From NCBI GenBank assembly GCA_019307545.1, contig JAFDJI010000007.1:1-20417 (forward strand): a stretch of 20,417 nucleotides of DNA, written 5' to 3'. A model generated the notes under the pieces. That model was not told the DNA's origin. It saw nothing but the letters and a program-made list of their open reading frames with translations, and ran no database searches. Positions 1-5,385 of the stretch are shown in pieces (the first letter of the stretch is position 1; the number at the start of each line of letters is the position of its first letter). Source of the DNA: Deltaproteobacteria bacterium. GTDB taxonomy: Bacteria; Myxococcota_A; UBA796; GCA-2862545. A program made the position numbers and the translations under genes.

Positions 1-111
1 CGCCGTGAACTTGGCTCTACGTTCGTCGCGTACAAGATCCGGCAGTACTAGGACGACGATCCAGCGGCCTATTTCGCCGTGAACTTGGCTCTACGTTCGT
101 CGCGTACAAGA
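1..111. repeat. Exact 37-bp direct repeat, two copies, 74-bp period
   Basis: Positions 1-37 and 75-111 are identical over 37 bases, separated by a unique 37-base stretch (38-74). The first copy touches the window edge, so the repeat could be longer and more copies may lie outside. Repeat and spacer lengths would suit the end of a CRISPR array, but two copies without cas genes cannot establish that. A tandem duplication, a mobile-element end or a contig-end assembly artefact would look the same. No protein-coding gene is convincing in 1-199. Confidence 0.8.
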
Positions 112-145
112 GTACGCTTCCTCCCTCGAGCCGGCGTTCACGACG
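75..145. other. Long imperfect hairpin containing the second repeat copy
   Basis: The second repeat copy forms the 5' arm of a nested inverted repeat. Bases 75-84 pair with 136-145 (9 of 10), 87-91 pair with 128-132 (5 of 5), and 102-107 (GCGTAC) pair with 112-117 (GTACGC) around an AAGA loop. That is about 20 pairs in 71 bases, with asymmetric internal loops. The first repeat copy lacks the matching 3' arm. It lies downstream of the minus-strand operon ending at 200, so it might act as a transcript end or RNA-processing structure, but no T-tract follows. A 10-bp palindrome (GCCAGCTGGC, 152-161) lies beside it. Confidence 0.5.
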
Positions 146-199
146 AAATATGCCAGCTGGCTCGCCGTCTCTCCGGGTCTTCTGCCGGTTCCGGGGCGC

Positions 200-454
200 T
201 TAGGAGGCTAGGGAGTCCACCAAGGCGATGTAGGCCGCGCGCGCCTCCTCGCTCGTCTTGGCCTTCTGCTTGGCCCATGCGTCGTACTTGGCGCGCCCCT
301 TCAGGTCGAACATGCCGGGCCGCTTGCCCTGTACGTCGCCGACACTGGCCTGCTTGTAGAGGCCATAGAGCGCCAGGAGTTGGTCAGTGGTGGGTGTGGA
401 GGGCAGAGCGCGCGAGCGCTCGACCGCCTGTTCGAACTCTTCCTCGGTGGCCAT
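200..454 (-). CDS. Acyl-CoA-binding protein (ACBP family)
   Basis: An 84-residue protein covering one complete ACBP four-helix domain, the usual length for the stand-alone family. It binds medium- and long-chain acyl-CoA esters in the cytoplasm as a carrier or buffer. The ligand residues of animal ACBP have counterparts at a constant offset: Y30, K34, K56 and Y75. The core signature is at residues 27-60 (LALYGLYKQA, then GDVQGKRPGMFD and KYDAW). The ATG at 454 is preceded by GGAGG at good spacing; the frame stays open upstream but is not ACBP-like there. It is the last gene of the minus-strand operon, 40 bp after the DUF302 gene. Bacterial ACBPs are patchily distributed. The family call is firm; its role beside a sigma factor and thioredoxin is unknown. 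Confidence 0.93.
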   Translation of the reverse strand: MATEEEFEQAVERSRALPSTPTTDQLLALYGLYKQASVGDVQGKRPGMFDLKGRAKYDAWAKQKAKTSEEARAAYIALVDSLAS

Positions 455-494
455 GGGATCCTCCGGTTGGGAGGGGGAGCTTATCGCATTGCCG

Positions 495-914
495 TCACCC
501 GATGGCGGCCAATACCCGCTCGATCTTTGCGTTGACCTCTTCCGCGAGCGGTGCCACTCCGGGGTGGTCCACGATTTGGAACATCGCCCGGGGGTCCACC
601 GCGGACACCACCACCGTCCCGTCGTCTTCCTCGGTGACCACCACGTTGCACGGCAGCAACAACCCGATGCCGGGGACCGCCTGCAGGGCACGGTGCGCGA
701 GAGGTGGGTTGCATGCGCCCAGGATGATGTAGTTGCGGAAGTCCACGTCGATCTTCTTCTTCAGCGTCGCCTTGACGTCGATCTCCGTCAGGACGCCGAA
801 CCCCTCACCAGCGAGGGCTTTCCGGGTCGCGGCCAGCGCATCCCCGAAGGTCCAACCTTCCAAGCGCCGGGTGTGCCCGAAGGCCGGCTCGCCATACCAG
901 GTCGCGGCGGACAT
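495..914 (-). CDS. DUF302 domain protein
   Basis: A 139-residue soluble protein that is essentially one DUF302 domain. Diagnostic stretches are GFGVLTEIDVKATLKKK in the first half, LGACNPPLAH in the middle and LLLPCNVVV, followed by a C-terminal helix. The two cysteines in the LGACNP and LLPCN motifs are typical of the family. No biochemical activity is established for DUF302. The start is set by the junction TGATG: the upstream thioredoxin stop TGA shares one base with this ATG at 914. A GTG three bases earlier (917) is possible. This overlap implies translational coupling to thioredoxin and suggests, by inference only, a redox-related role. Confidence 0.9.
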   Translation of the reverse strand: MSAATWYGEPAFGHTRRLEGWTFGDALAATRKALAGEGFGVLTEIDVKATLKKKIDVDFRNYIILGACNPPLAHRALQAVPGIGLLLPCNVVVTEEDDGTVVVSAVDPRAMFQIVDHPGVAPLAEEVNAKIERVLAAIG

Positions 915-1264
915 CACTTGGCCTCCGCAACGTGCGTTTCGGCGAGGTTGGAGAACAGTTGCTCGAGGGGTTCCCGCCCGCCGAACCCCACCAACTGCTT
1001 GACGACCTGCTGGTCGCGGACCGCCACCAGGGTGGGGATCCCCTGCACCTGGAAGGCGCCCGCTATCTCGGGCTCCTCATCGACGTTGATCTTGGCGACC
1101 TTCACCTTTCCGGCGTACTGACCGGCGAGCGCGTCGAGGATGGGGGCGATGGCGCGGCAGGGACCACACCATGGTGCCCAGAAATCGACCACGACCGGCA
1201 CATCCGAGCGAGTGATCTCCGAGTCGTAGGTCTCACGGGTCACGTGTACTACCTGGTCGGTCAT
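914..1264 (-). CDS. trxA: Thioredoxin
   Basis: A 116-residue thioredoxin fold with the canonical active site WCGPC near residues 32-36 in the context VVDFWAPWCGPC, and the cis-proline loop GIPTL. It is a cytoplasmic disulfide reductase, normally kept reduced by thioredoxin reductase. There is no signal peptide. The ATG at 1264 follows AGGAGA at 6-7 bases. It lies 26 bp after the ECF sigma gene and overlaps the DUF302 gene, so all are probably co-transcribed. It may be a dedicated paralogue rather than the housekeeping thioredoxin, which cannot be decided from this window. Confidence 0.96.
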   Translation of the reverse strand: MTDQVVHVTRETYDSEITRSDVPVVVDFWAPWCGPCRAIAPILDALAGQYAGKVKVAKINVDEEPEIAGAFQVQGIPTLVAVRDQQVVKQLVGFGGREPLEQLFSNLAETHVAEAK

Positions 1265-1290
1265 GGATTCTCCTGTGGAGTTGGACGCCC

Positions 1291-1881
1291 CTAGGAGCCG
1301 CCAGAGGCCCCAAGTGTTTCACCGGTCTCCACGCGCTCTTGCATGGCGGCGCGAACGCGCGTTCGGGCACGGGAGAGGCGCGTTCGGACCGCACCCGAAG
1401 TCATGCCCAGCTTGTCGGCGATCTCAGGACCGGTCCAGTCCTCTGCCTCAGCAAGTAGAACGATGACCCGGTCCCGCGCAGGCAACTCGTCCAGAACCTG
1501 ACCCAGGATCTCGGACATCTGCCCGAATTCCAGCGCGTCCTCGGGCGATCGCCGAAAATCCGGCAGCACTACCTCGGTGTCGTGCAGGGCGGGGTCGTTC
1601 TTTCGTCCGCGTCGCATTCGGTGGCAGGCGTTGGCCACCATCCGGACCATCCAGCCCTCCACTGGCCCATCACCACGGAAGTCCCTCAAGTGCTCGCCCG
1701 CGGATACCATCGCGTCCTGCACCGCGTCCTGGGCCTCCTCCTCCGAGCGACAGTAGCGTCGGCCCACTCCAATCAGCCGGTCGCCGAAGCAACGCGTGAT
1801 CCGGTCGAGGGCCTCCATGTCGCCGGAACGCATGAGGGCCACCAACTCGCCAGAATCGCAACTGATGGGTGTGCTCGCCAT
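1291..1881 (-). CDS. ECF-type RNA polymerase sigma factor (sigma-70 family)
   Basis: A 196-residue protein with only regions sigma2 and sigma4, the ECF architecture. Region 2 spans about residues 10-95 (DALDRI-like start, EEEAQDAVQDAM, GWMVRMVANACHRMRR). Region 4 spans about 130-180 (LPARDRVIVLLAE, then the helix-turn-helix WTGPEIADKLGMTSGAVRTRLSRAR). The ATG at 1881 is preceded by GGAGG at 6 bases. It lies 30 bp after apbE and 26 bp before thioredoxin. No membrane or zinc-binding anti-sigma factor is encoded next to it, which is unusual for an ECF, so its control mechanism is not visible. It has cysteines near residues 8, 44 and 90, which could matter if it is redox-controlled, but that is speculation. 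Confidence 0.93.
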   Translation of the reverse strand: MASTPISCDSGELVALMRSGDMEALDRITRCFGDRLIGVGRRYCRSEEEAQDAVQDAMVSAGEHLRDFRGDGPVEGWMVRMVANACHRMRRGRKNDPALHDTEVVLPDFRRSPEDALEFGQMSEILGQVLDELPARDRVIVLLAEAEDWTGPEIADKLGMTSGAVRTRLSRARTRVRAAMQERVETGETLGASGGS

Positions 1882-1911
1882 GTGCCCTCCTGGCCTCTCG
1901 TCGCCGTCTCA

Positions 1912-2916
1912 CTAACGCTCCCGCGGTGGGTGGACCTCGTGGTACCGCGCTCCGGCACTACCGTGCGGATGGCCCCGATCGTCCACCAGCACCGCCTCGA
2001 CCTCCGGAAGCCGCTCCACCAGGGCAAGCCCCGCTTCCACCCCCATGACCATCAGCGCGGTGGACAGCGCGTCGGCCAGGGTTGCATCGGGGGTGATCAC
2101 CGTGACGCTGCGGAGGCCCCGAGCCGGCATTCCGGTTCGAGGATCGAGGATGTGGTGGTAGCGCACCCCCTCCTCCACAAAGAACCGTTCGTAGTCGCCG
2201 CTGGTGGAGACCGACACGTTCGACGCCTCCACGATCGCGAAGTAGTCGTCCGGCTTCCCGCGGGGATCGCGGATCCCGACCCGCCACGGCCGGTCTCCCT
2301 TCAGGCCACCCACGACCACCTGGCCTCCTGCGGACAGGCTGAAATGGGACACCCCCGCATCCAGCAGCGCCAGCACCGATCGGTCCAGGGCCCAGCCCTT
2401 GGCGATCCCGCCCAGGCCGAGAACCATGCCTTGTCGTGCCAGGCGAACCGTACCGCCACCATCGTCGATCTCCACCCGACGGTAGTCCACCAGGGCCGCC
2501 CGTCGGGCGACCTCCTCGGCCTGGGGGACCCTTGGCTCCTCCGCACTGAAGTCCCACAGACCCCACAGCGCACCCCAGGTGATGTCGAAGGCCCCCCCCG
2601 TCATCTCCCCGATTGCCACCCCGCGATGCAGCAGGGTGCGCAGGTCCTCCGGGACCGGAACGGGCTGGCCCGCCGATGTGTTGACCTCCGAGAGCGGAGA
2701 AGTCGAGCGCCACTCGCTCGCGATGGCCTCGACCTCCCGGAACACCGCAAACACCTCCTCTGCGTGGTGCCGCTGCGCCTCGGGAAGGGTCACCTCCACC
2801 CGGGTGGCCATGATCGGTTCGTCGACCGTGACGAAGCCGTCCTCACCACCATCCACACCGGCGTCGGCCGGGAGCGGAACGAGGAGGAGTCCGAGGACGA
2901 GGAGCCAGAAGATCAG
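1912..2916 (-). CDS. apbE: FAD:protein FMN transferase (ApbE), probably exported
   Basis: ApbE cleaves FAD and attaches FMN to a threonine of target proteins (such as RnfG/NqrC-type subunits), usually outside the cytoplasmic membrane. Family blocks in order are GGAFDITWGALWGLW, LGLGGIAKGWALDR, SLSAGGQVVVGG with VGIRDPRG, STSGDYERFF, and HHILDPRTGMPARGL followed by ADALSTALMVMG. The conventional GTG start at 2856 lacks a signal peptide. The same frame continues upstream into a hydrophobic segment (IFWLLVLGLLLVPLPADA) that begins at a CTG (2916) nine bases after GGAGGT. No in-frame ATG, GTG or TTG occurs before the upstream stop at 3007-3009. I therefore favour the CTG start (334 aa). It is the first gene of the operon. 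No obvious flavinylation target is in the window. Confidence 0.9.
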   Translation of the reverse strand: MIFWLLVLGLLLVPLPADAGVDGGEDGFVTVDEPIMATRVEVTLPEAQRHHAEEVFAVFREVEAIASEWRSTSPLSEVNTSAGQPVPVPEDLRTLLHRGVAIGEMTGGAFDITWGALWGLWDFSAEEPRVPQAEEVARRAALVDYRRVEIDDGGGTVRLARQGMVLGLGGIAKGWALDRSVLALLDAGVSHFSLSAGGQVVVGGLKGDRPWRVGIRDPRGKPDDYFAIVEASNVSVSTSGDYERFFVEEGVRYHHILDPRTGMPARGLRSVTVITPDATLADALSTALMVMGVEAGLALVERLPEVEAVLVDDRGHPHGSAGARYHEVHPPRER

Positions 2917-3075
2917 GGCTTGAGGACCTCCGCGGGGGGAATTGCGGCTTGGTCGACCGCCACGGACCCGTGGGCGCCCTCGCCCTCGGACAGAAATGTC
3001 GTGGACTCAATCGCGGCGGACGGCCACCCCGCAGTCGCCGCTGTCCAGAACACTACCCGGTCCCGTACACCAAGG

Positions 3076-3095
3076 CATCCGCCCTATGACCGATG
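3076..3095. promoter_or_regulatory. Degenerate copy of the 20-bp dyad operator
   Basis: CATCCGC-CCTATG-ACCGATG. It has a perfect right arm (ACCGATG) and five of seven left-arm matches to the dyad at 3281-3300. It lies about 160 bp upstream of the proposed apbE start and is the weakest member of the set. Confidence 0.35.
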
Positions 3096-3126
3096 TTTCC
3101 GACGCCGTGGGGGCACGCCACACCCA

Positions 3127-3145
3127 CTCCCCCGGAGCGGGGGAG
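3127..3145. other. GC-rich hairpin, 7-bp stem
   Basis: CTCCCCC (3127-3133) and GGGGGAG (3139-3145) form a perfect 7-bp stem with a 5-base loop. No T-run follows on either strand, so it is not a standard intrinsic terminator. It could be a stable structure in the apbE leader or in the tryptophanase 3' region. Confidence 0.4.
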
Positions 3146-3280
3146 CGGGGGCCGTCGAGGAAACCACCCACGGAACGGCGTTCAATGACAGTAAAGCACC
3201 AGTCTCTCGGGTTCCTGGCCTGTGCTGGCCTCCTCGACGCGCCCGCTGTCTTCAGGGTAAGGCCACTGCGCATCGGGTGA

Positions 3281-3300
3281 CATCGGTGCGATGACCGATG
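3281..3300. promoter_or_regulatory. Perfect 20-bp dyad, candidate operator
   Basis: CATCGGT-GCGATG-ACCGATG: 7-bp arms that are perfect inverted repeats, with a 6-base spacer. Related copies occur at 5261-5280 and 6756-6775, where part of the spacer (CGATG) is also conserved. It lies about 58 bp beyond the tryptophanase stop and 365 bp upstream of the proposed apbE start. Length and symmetry suit a dimeric helix-turn-helix regulator; the nearby LuxR-type protein is the natural candidate. Confidence 0.55.
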
Positions 3301-3318
3301 CGGCTGGGCTCGAGCCGC
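3300..3318. terminator. Possible terminator or structural hairpin after tryptophanase
   Basis: GCGGCT (3300-3305) and AGCCGC (3313-3318) form a perfect 6-bp stem with a 7-base loop, about 40 bp beyond the minus-strand tryptophanase stop. No U-tract is present, so intrinsic termination is uncertain. Confidence 0.25.
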
Positions 3319-3357
3319 AGACCGGCCCTCGTCGGGGGGGGGGCGGCGCGCCCGATA

Positions 3358-4731
3358 TCAGGCGCCGAAACCAGGCCCCTGCGGTTCAAGGCGCGCAGAG
3401 AAGTGCCGCAGGAACGGCGGTTCGTGGACGATGCGAAGACCCGGAAGTTCTTGAGCACGTTCGCTCACCCGCTCTGCCACCTCGATCACGTAGTCCACAT
3501 GCGCCTGGGTGTAGGTGCGGCGGGGGAGTGCCAGACGCACCAACTCCAGGCGGGAACCGGGAAACATGAGCGACCCGACCTCAACGCTCCGCACGCCTCC
3601 CTCCAGGTAGAGGGCGACCGCCAGCGCCTGGCCCGGGAACTGCTCTGGCGGGATATGGGGCAGCAACCGGCCGGCGTCGAGGTATACCGCGTGCCCGCCG
3701 GGCGGATGCACCACCGGTATCCCAGCCTCCTCCATGCCATTCGCGAAGTAGGCAACGCTGCGGGCCCGATACCGAAGGTAGTCGGCATCGAGCGACTCCA
3801 GAAGGCCGATGGCCATAGCCTCGAGGTCTCGTCCGGCCAGGCCCCCATAGGTCGGGAACCCCTCGCCGAGGATGAGGGAGTTGCGAAACTTGTCGGCCCA
3901 ATCATCGAACCGGGTGGCCAGCAGACCGCCGATGTGGACGATCCCGTCCTTCTTCGCCGACAAGGTGCACCCGTCACCCAGGGAGAACACCTTTTGCGCG
4001 ATGTCCCTGATCTCCCAGTTTTCAAAGCCCTCTTCCCGGGTGTGGATGAACCAGGCGTTCTCGGCGTACCGCGCCGCGTCGAAGAAGAAGGGGACGTTGG
4101 CCTCGGCGCAGCGGGCGCTCACCGCCTCGATGTTGGCCATGGAGACAGGGTGCCCTCCCATGGCGTTGTTGGTGAGGGTGAGCATCACCAAGACCACGCG
4201 GTCGCCGTACTCGGCCAGGGCGGAATCCAGGGCGTCGACGTCCATGTCCCCCTTGAACGGGCTGCGATCCTCGGGATCAGCCGCGCTCGGCACCGGCAGG
4301 TCGACTCCAACCGCACCGACCTGCTCCACGTTGGCTCGGGTGGTGTCGAAATGGGTGTTGTTGAGCACCACGGACCCCGGGTATAGGACCGTGGAGGCCA
4401 GAATCCGCTCGGCGGCTCGTCCCTGGTGCACCGGGAAGATGTGGGGGTAGCCCAAGAGGCCCTGCGCCACCGAGCGCAGATGCTCGAAGGAACGGCTTCC
4501 GGCGTAGCTCTCGTCGCCGGTCATCAGCGCTCCCCACTGCCGGGCGCTCATCGCACCGGTGCCGGAGTCGGTCAGCAGGTCGATGGTGACCTCGTCCGCC
4601 TTGAGGGCGAACAGGTTGTATCCCGCGCGCTGCAGCGCCTGGAGACGCTCATGCCTTGACAGGATGGGGATCGGATCCACCGCCTTGATGCGGAAGGGTT
4701 CGATGATGGTCCGGAAGCCCCAGTCTTTCAC
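3358..4731 (-). CDS. tnaA: Tryptophanase (PLP-dependent L-tryptophan indole-lyase)
   Basis: A 457-residue fold-type I PLP enzyme converting L-tryptophan to indole, pyruvate and ammonia; E. coli TnaA has 471 residues. Family landmarks are EPFRIKAVDP at the N-terminus, LLTDSGTGAMS, the PLP-lysine segment SAKKD (K260/K261), GEGFPTYGGLAGRDLEAMAIGL, and GGHAVYLDAGRLLPHIP. Three features favour tryptophanase over tyrosine phenol-lyase: FDTT at residues 128-131 where the phenol-lyase has FTTT, VEVGS where the phenol-lyase has the substrate-binding arginine (MERG), and histidine H443 in LRHFSARL where it has LRFF. The start is GTG at 4731, four bases overlapping the LuxR stop (GTGA) and preceded by GGAG. 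Coupling to the regulator suggests indole production or tryptophan use under that regulator's control. Confidence 0.93.
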   Translation of the reverse strand: MKDWGFRTIIEPFRIKAVDPIPILSRHERLQALQRAGYNLFALKADEVTIDLLTDSGTGAMSARQWGALMTGDESYAGSRSFEHLRSVAQGLLGYPHIFPVHQGRAAERILASTVLYPGSVVLNNTHFDTTRANVEQVGAVGVDLPVPSAADPEDRSPFKGDMDVDALDSALAEYGDRVVLVMLTLTNNAMGGHPVSMANIEAVSARCAEANVPFFFDAARYAENAWFIHTREEGFENWEIRDIAQKVFSLGDGCTLSAKKDGIVHIGGLLATRFDDWADKFRNSLILGEGFPTYGGLAGRDLEAMAIGLLESLDADYLRYRARSVAYFANGMEEAGIPVVHPPGGHAVYLDAGRLLPHIPPEQFPGQALAVALYLEGGVRSVEVGSLMFPGSRLELVRLALPRRTYTQAHVDYVIEVAERVSERAQELPGLRIVHEPPFLRHFSARLEPQGPGFGA

Positions 4732-5231
4732 CGCTTCTCCAAAAGGCCCATGGCCATGGCCCGCGCGACGGCCTCCGCTCGTGTCCTGCAGCGCAGCTTC
4801 TCTCGGACGTGCTCGACATGGGTGCGCACCGTCGAGCGACTCACGGCGAGGCGGGTGGCGATCTGTTTTCCGGTAAGCCCCTGGGCGACGAGGTTGAGCA
4901 CCTCCAACTCGCGCGGCGTGAGTTGCTCGCCGGGTCCCTGGACCTCCCCACCGGGAAGGAGCACGACCACCACCTCTTCCCCAACGGCACTGCAGAGCAC
5001 CCGGGCAGGCTTTCCGGCCACCTTTCCCCGCGACTCCCGCACCCCGTCTCCTTCCTCCATGAGGGACCAGGCGCACCCGTAGCGACACACTTGCCGCTGC
5101 TCACCGTCACACACGTTGACCACATCGGCGCAGCGTCGGCCAACGCACAGCCCGAATCGGCGGCGCGCCGCGCTGTTGATGCGCGCGATGCGCCCATCCG
5201 GACCCACAAAGATGATCGGGAACGGTGTCAT
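4728..5231 (-). CDS. PAS-type LuxR-family regulator with cysteine-rich sensor region
   Basis: A 167-residue transcription factor. The N-terminal half resembles a short PAS domain (IIFVGPDGRIARINSAARRRFG), followed by a cysteine cluster C29, C34, C41, C49 and C53. The C-terminal 65 residues are a LuxR/NarL helix-turn-helix (LTPRELEVLNLVAQGLTGKQIATRL, then STVRTHVEHVREKL). There is no receiver domain. The cysteine pattern recalls PAS domains that hold iron-sulfur clusters or sense redox; that function is inferred. I chose the ATG at 5231. An in-frame ATG at 5291 would add 20 residues (MTDSDGHRTDV...) encoded by the operator-like dyad itself. Neither start has a strong ribosome site. It overlaps tryptophanase by four bases, forming a two-gene operon. 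Confidence 0.87.
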   Translation of the reverse strand: MTPFPIIFVGPDGRIARINSAARRRFGLCVGRRCADVVNVCDGEQRQVCRYGCAWSLMEEGDGVRESRGKVAGKPARVLCSAVGEEVVVVLLPGGEVQGPGEQLTPRELEVLNLVAQGLTGKQIATRLAVSRSTVRTHVEHVREKLRCRTRAEAVARAMAMGLLEKR

Positions 5232-5241
5232 GGCGACGTCG

Positions 5242-5256
5242 GATAGGGGACCTATC
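5242..5256. promoter_or_regulatory. Perfect short palindrome upstream of the LuxR gene
   Basis: GATAGG-GGA-CCTATC: 6-bp arms around a 3-base centre, starting 11 bp upstream of the chosen ATG at 5231 and next to the dyad at 5261-5280. It may be a second operator or a leader hairpin that affects initiation. No homologue of it was noticed elsewhere in the window. Confidence 0.35.
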
Positions 5257-5260
5257 GCGA

Positions 5261-5280
5261 CATCGGTTCGATGACCATCC
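5261..5280. promoter_or_regulatory. 20-bp dyad operator copy upstream of luxR-tnaA
   Basis: CATCGGT-TCGATG-ACCATCC. The left arm and CGATGACC match the perfect dyad at 3281-3300, while the right-arm end has diverged. It ends about 30 bp upstream of the chosen regulator start. A second partial copy (ATCGGT-CATATG-ACGGGC, 5283-5300) follows, so the two sites may be bound in tandem. The position fits autoregulation. Confidence 0.5.
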
Positions 5281-5295
5281 GAATCGGTCATATGA

Positions 5296-5307
5296 CGGGC
5301 ATGCCCG
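5296..5307. other. 12-bp perfect palindrome
   Basis: CGGGCATGCCCG lies between the radical SAM gene and the regulator gene. It could be part of a regulatory region or a weak RNA hairpin. It is followed on the plus strand by a run of seven C. Confidence 0.3.
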
Positions 5308-5355
5308 CCTCACCCCCCCGAAAACACCGCAATAGGCGGGCTCGAGCGCCCACCC

Positions 5356-5385
5356 GTCGTTTGGCGGTGCACTAGGTCGTTTGGC
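5356..5385. repeat. Two 10-bp direct repeats, 20-bp period
   Basis: GTCGTTTGGC occurs at 5356-5365 and 5376-5385, exactly 20 bp apart (about two helical turns). The second copy abuts the stop codon of the radical SAM gene. Same-face spacing is typical of protein-binding iterons, but no binding protein can be named. Confidence 0.35.

Larger units (their letters stand above)
2917..3357. other. Non-coding, dyad-rich intergenic region (441 bp)
   Basis: This is the gap between the tryptophanase stop and the apbE start, both minus-strand. Open frames here (for example minus-strand 3007-3273) have low-complexity Arg/Pro/Gly composition, no ribosome site and no family signature, so I call no gene. 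It contains two 20-bp dyads (3076-3095, 3281-3300), a GC-rich hairpin (3127-3145), a 6-bp stem with 7-base loop (3300-3318) and a run of ten G (3334-3343). It probably holds the promoter region of the apbE operon and the 3' end of the tryptophanase transcript. Confidence 0.6.

Noticed and set aside
1..111. A confirmed CRISPR array
   Set aside because: Only two repeats are visible, cas genes are absent, and the repeat edge is cut by the window. Kept as a direct repeat.
1..145. Integron attC site
   Set aside because: The arms do not carry the RYYYAAC/GTTRRRY core sites and no integrase is present.
3007..3273. Possible 88-residue minus-strand gene between tryptophanase and apbE
   Set aside because: No ribosome site, no recognisable motif, biased Arg/Pro/Trp composition, and it covers operator and hairpin sequences.
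1582..3294. A long plus-strand open frame opposite apbE and the sigma gene; similar long frames at 3298-4386, 5515-7380 and 17965-19662
   Set aside because: These are antisense shadows of well-supported genes in G+C-rich DNA. Their translations are His/Arg/Gly-rich, match no family, and lack ribosome sites.
3358..4731. Tyrosine phenol-lyase as the identity of the PLP lyase
   Set aside because: FDTT, VEVGS and LRHF match tryptophanase; the phenol-lyase signature residues (FTTT, MERG, LRFF) are absent.
4732..5088. An extended N-terminus for tryptophanase
   Set aside because: It would lie entirely inside the LuxR gene in another frame and resembles no tryptophanase. The GTG at 4731 has a ribosome site and a normal family N-terminus.
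5232..5291. Upstream ATG (5291) as the LuxR start
   Set aside because: The extra 20 residues are encoded by the dyad operator and are unlike PAS N-termini; not fully excluded because neither start has a strong ribosome site.
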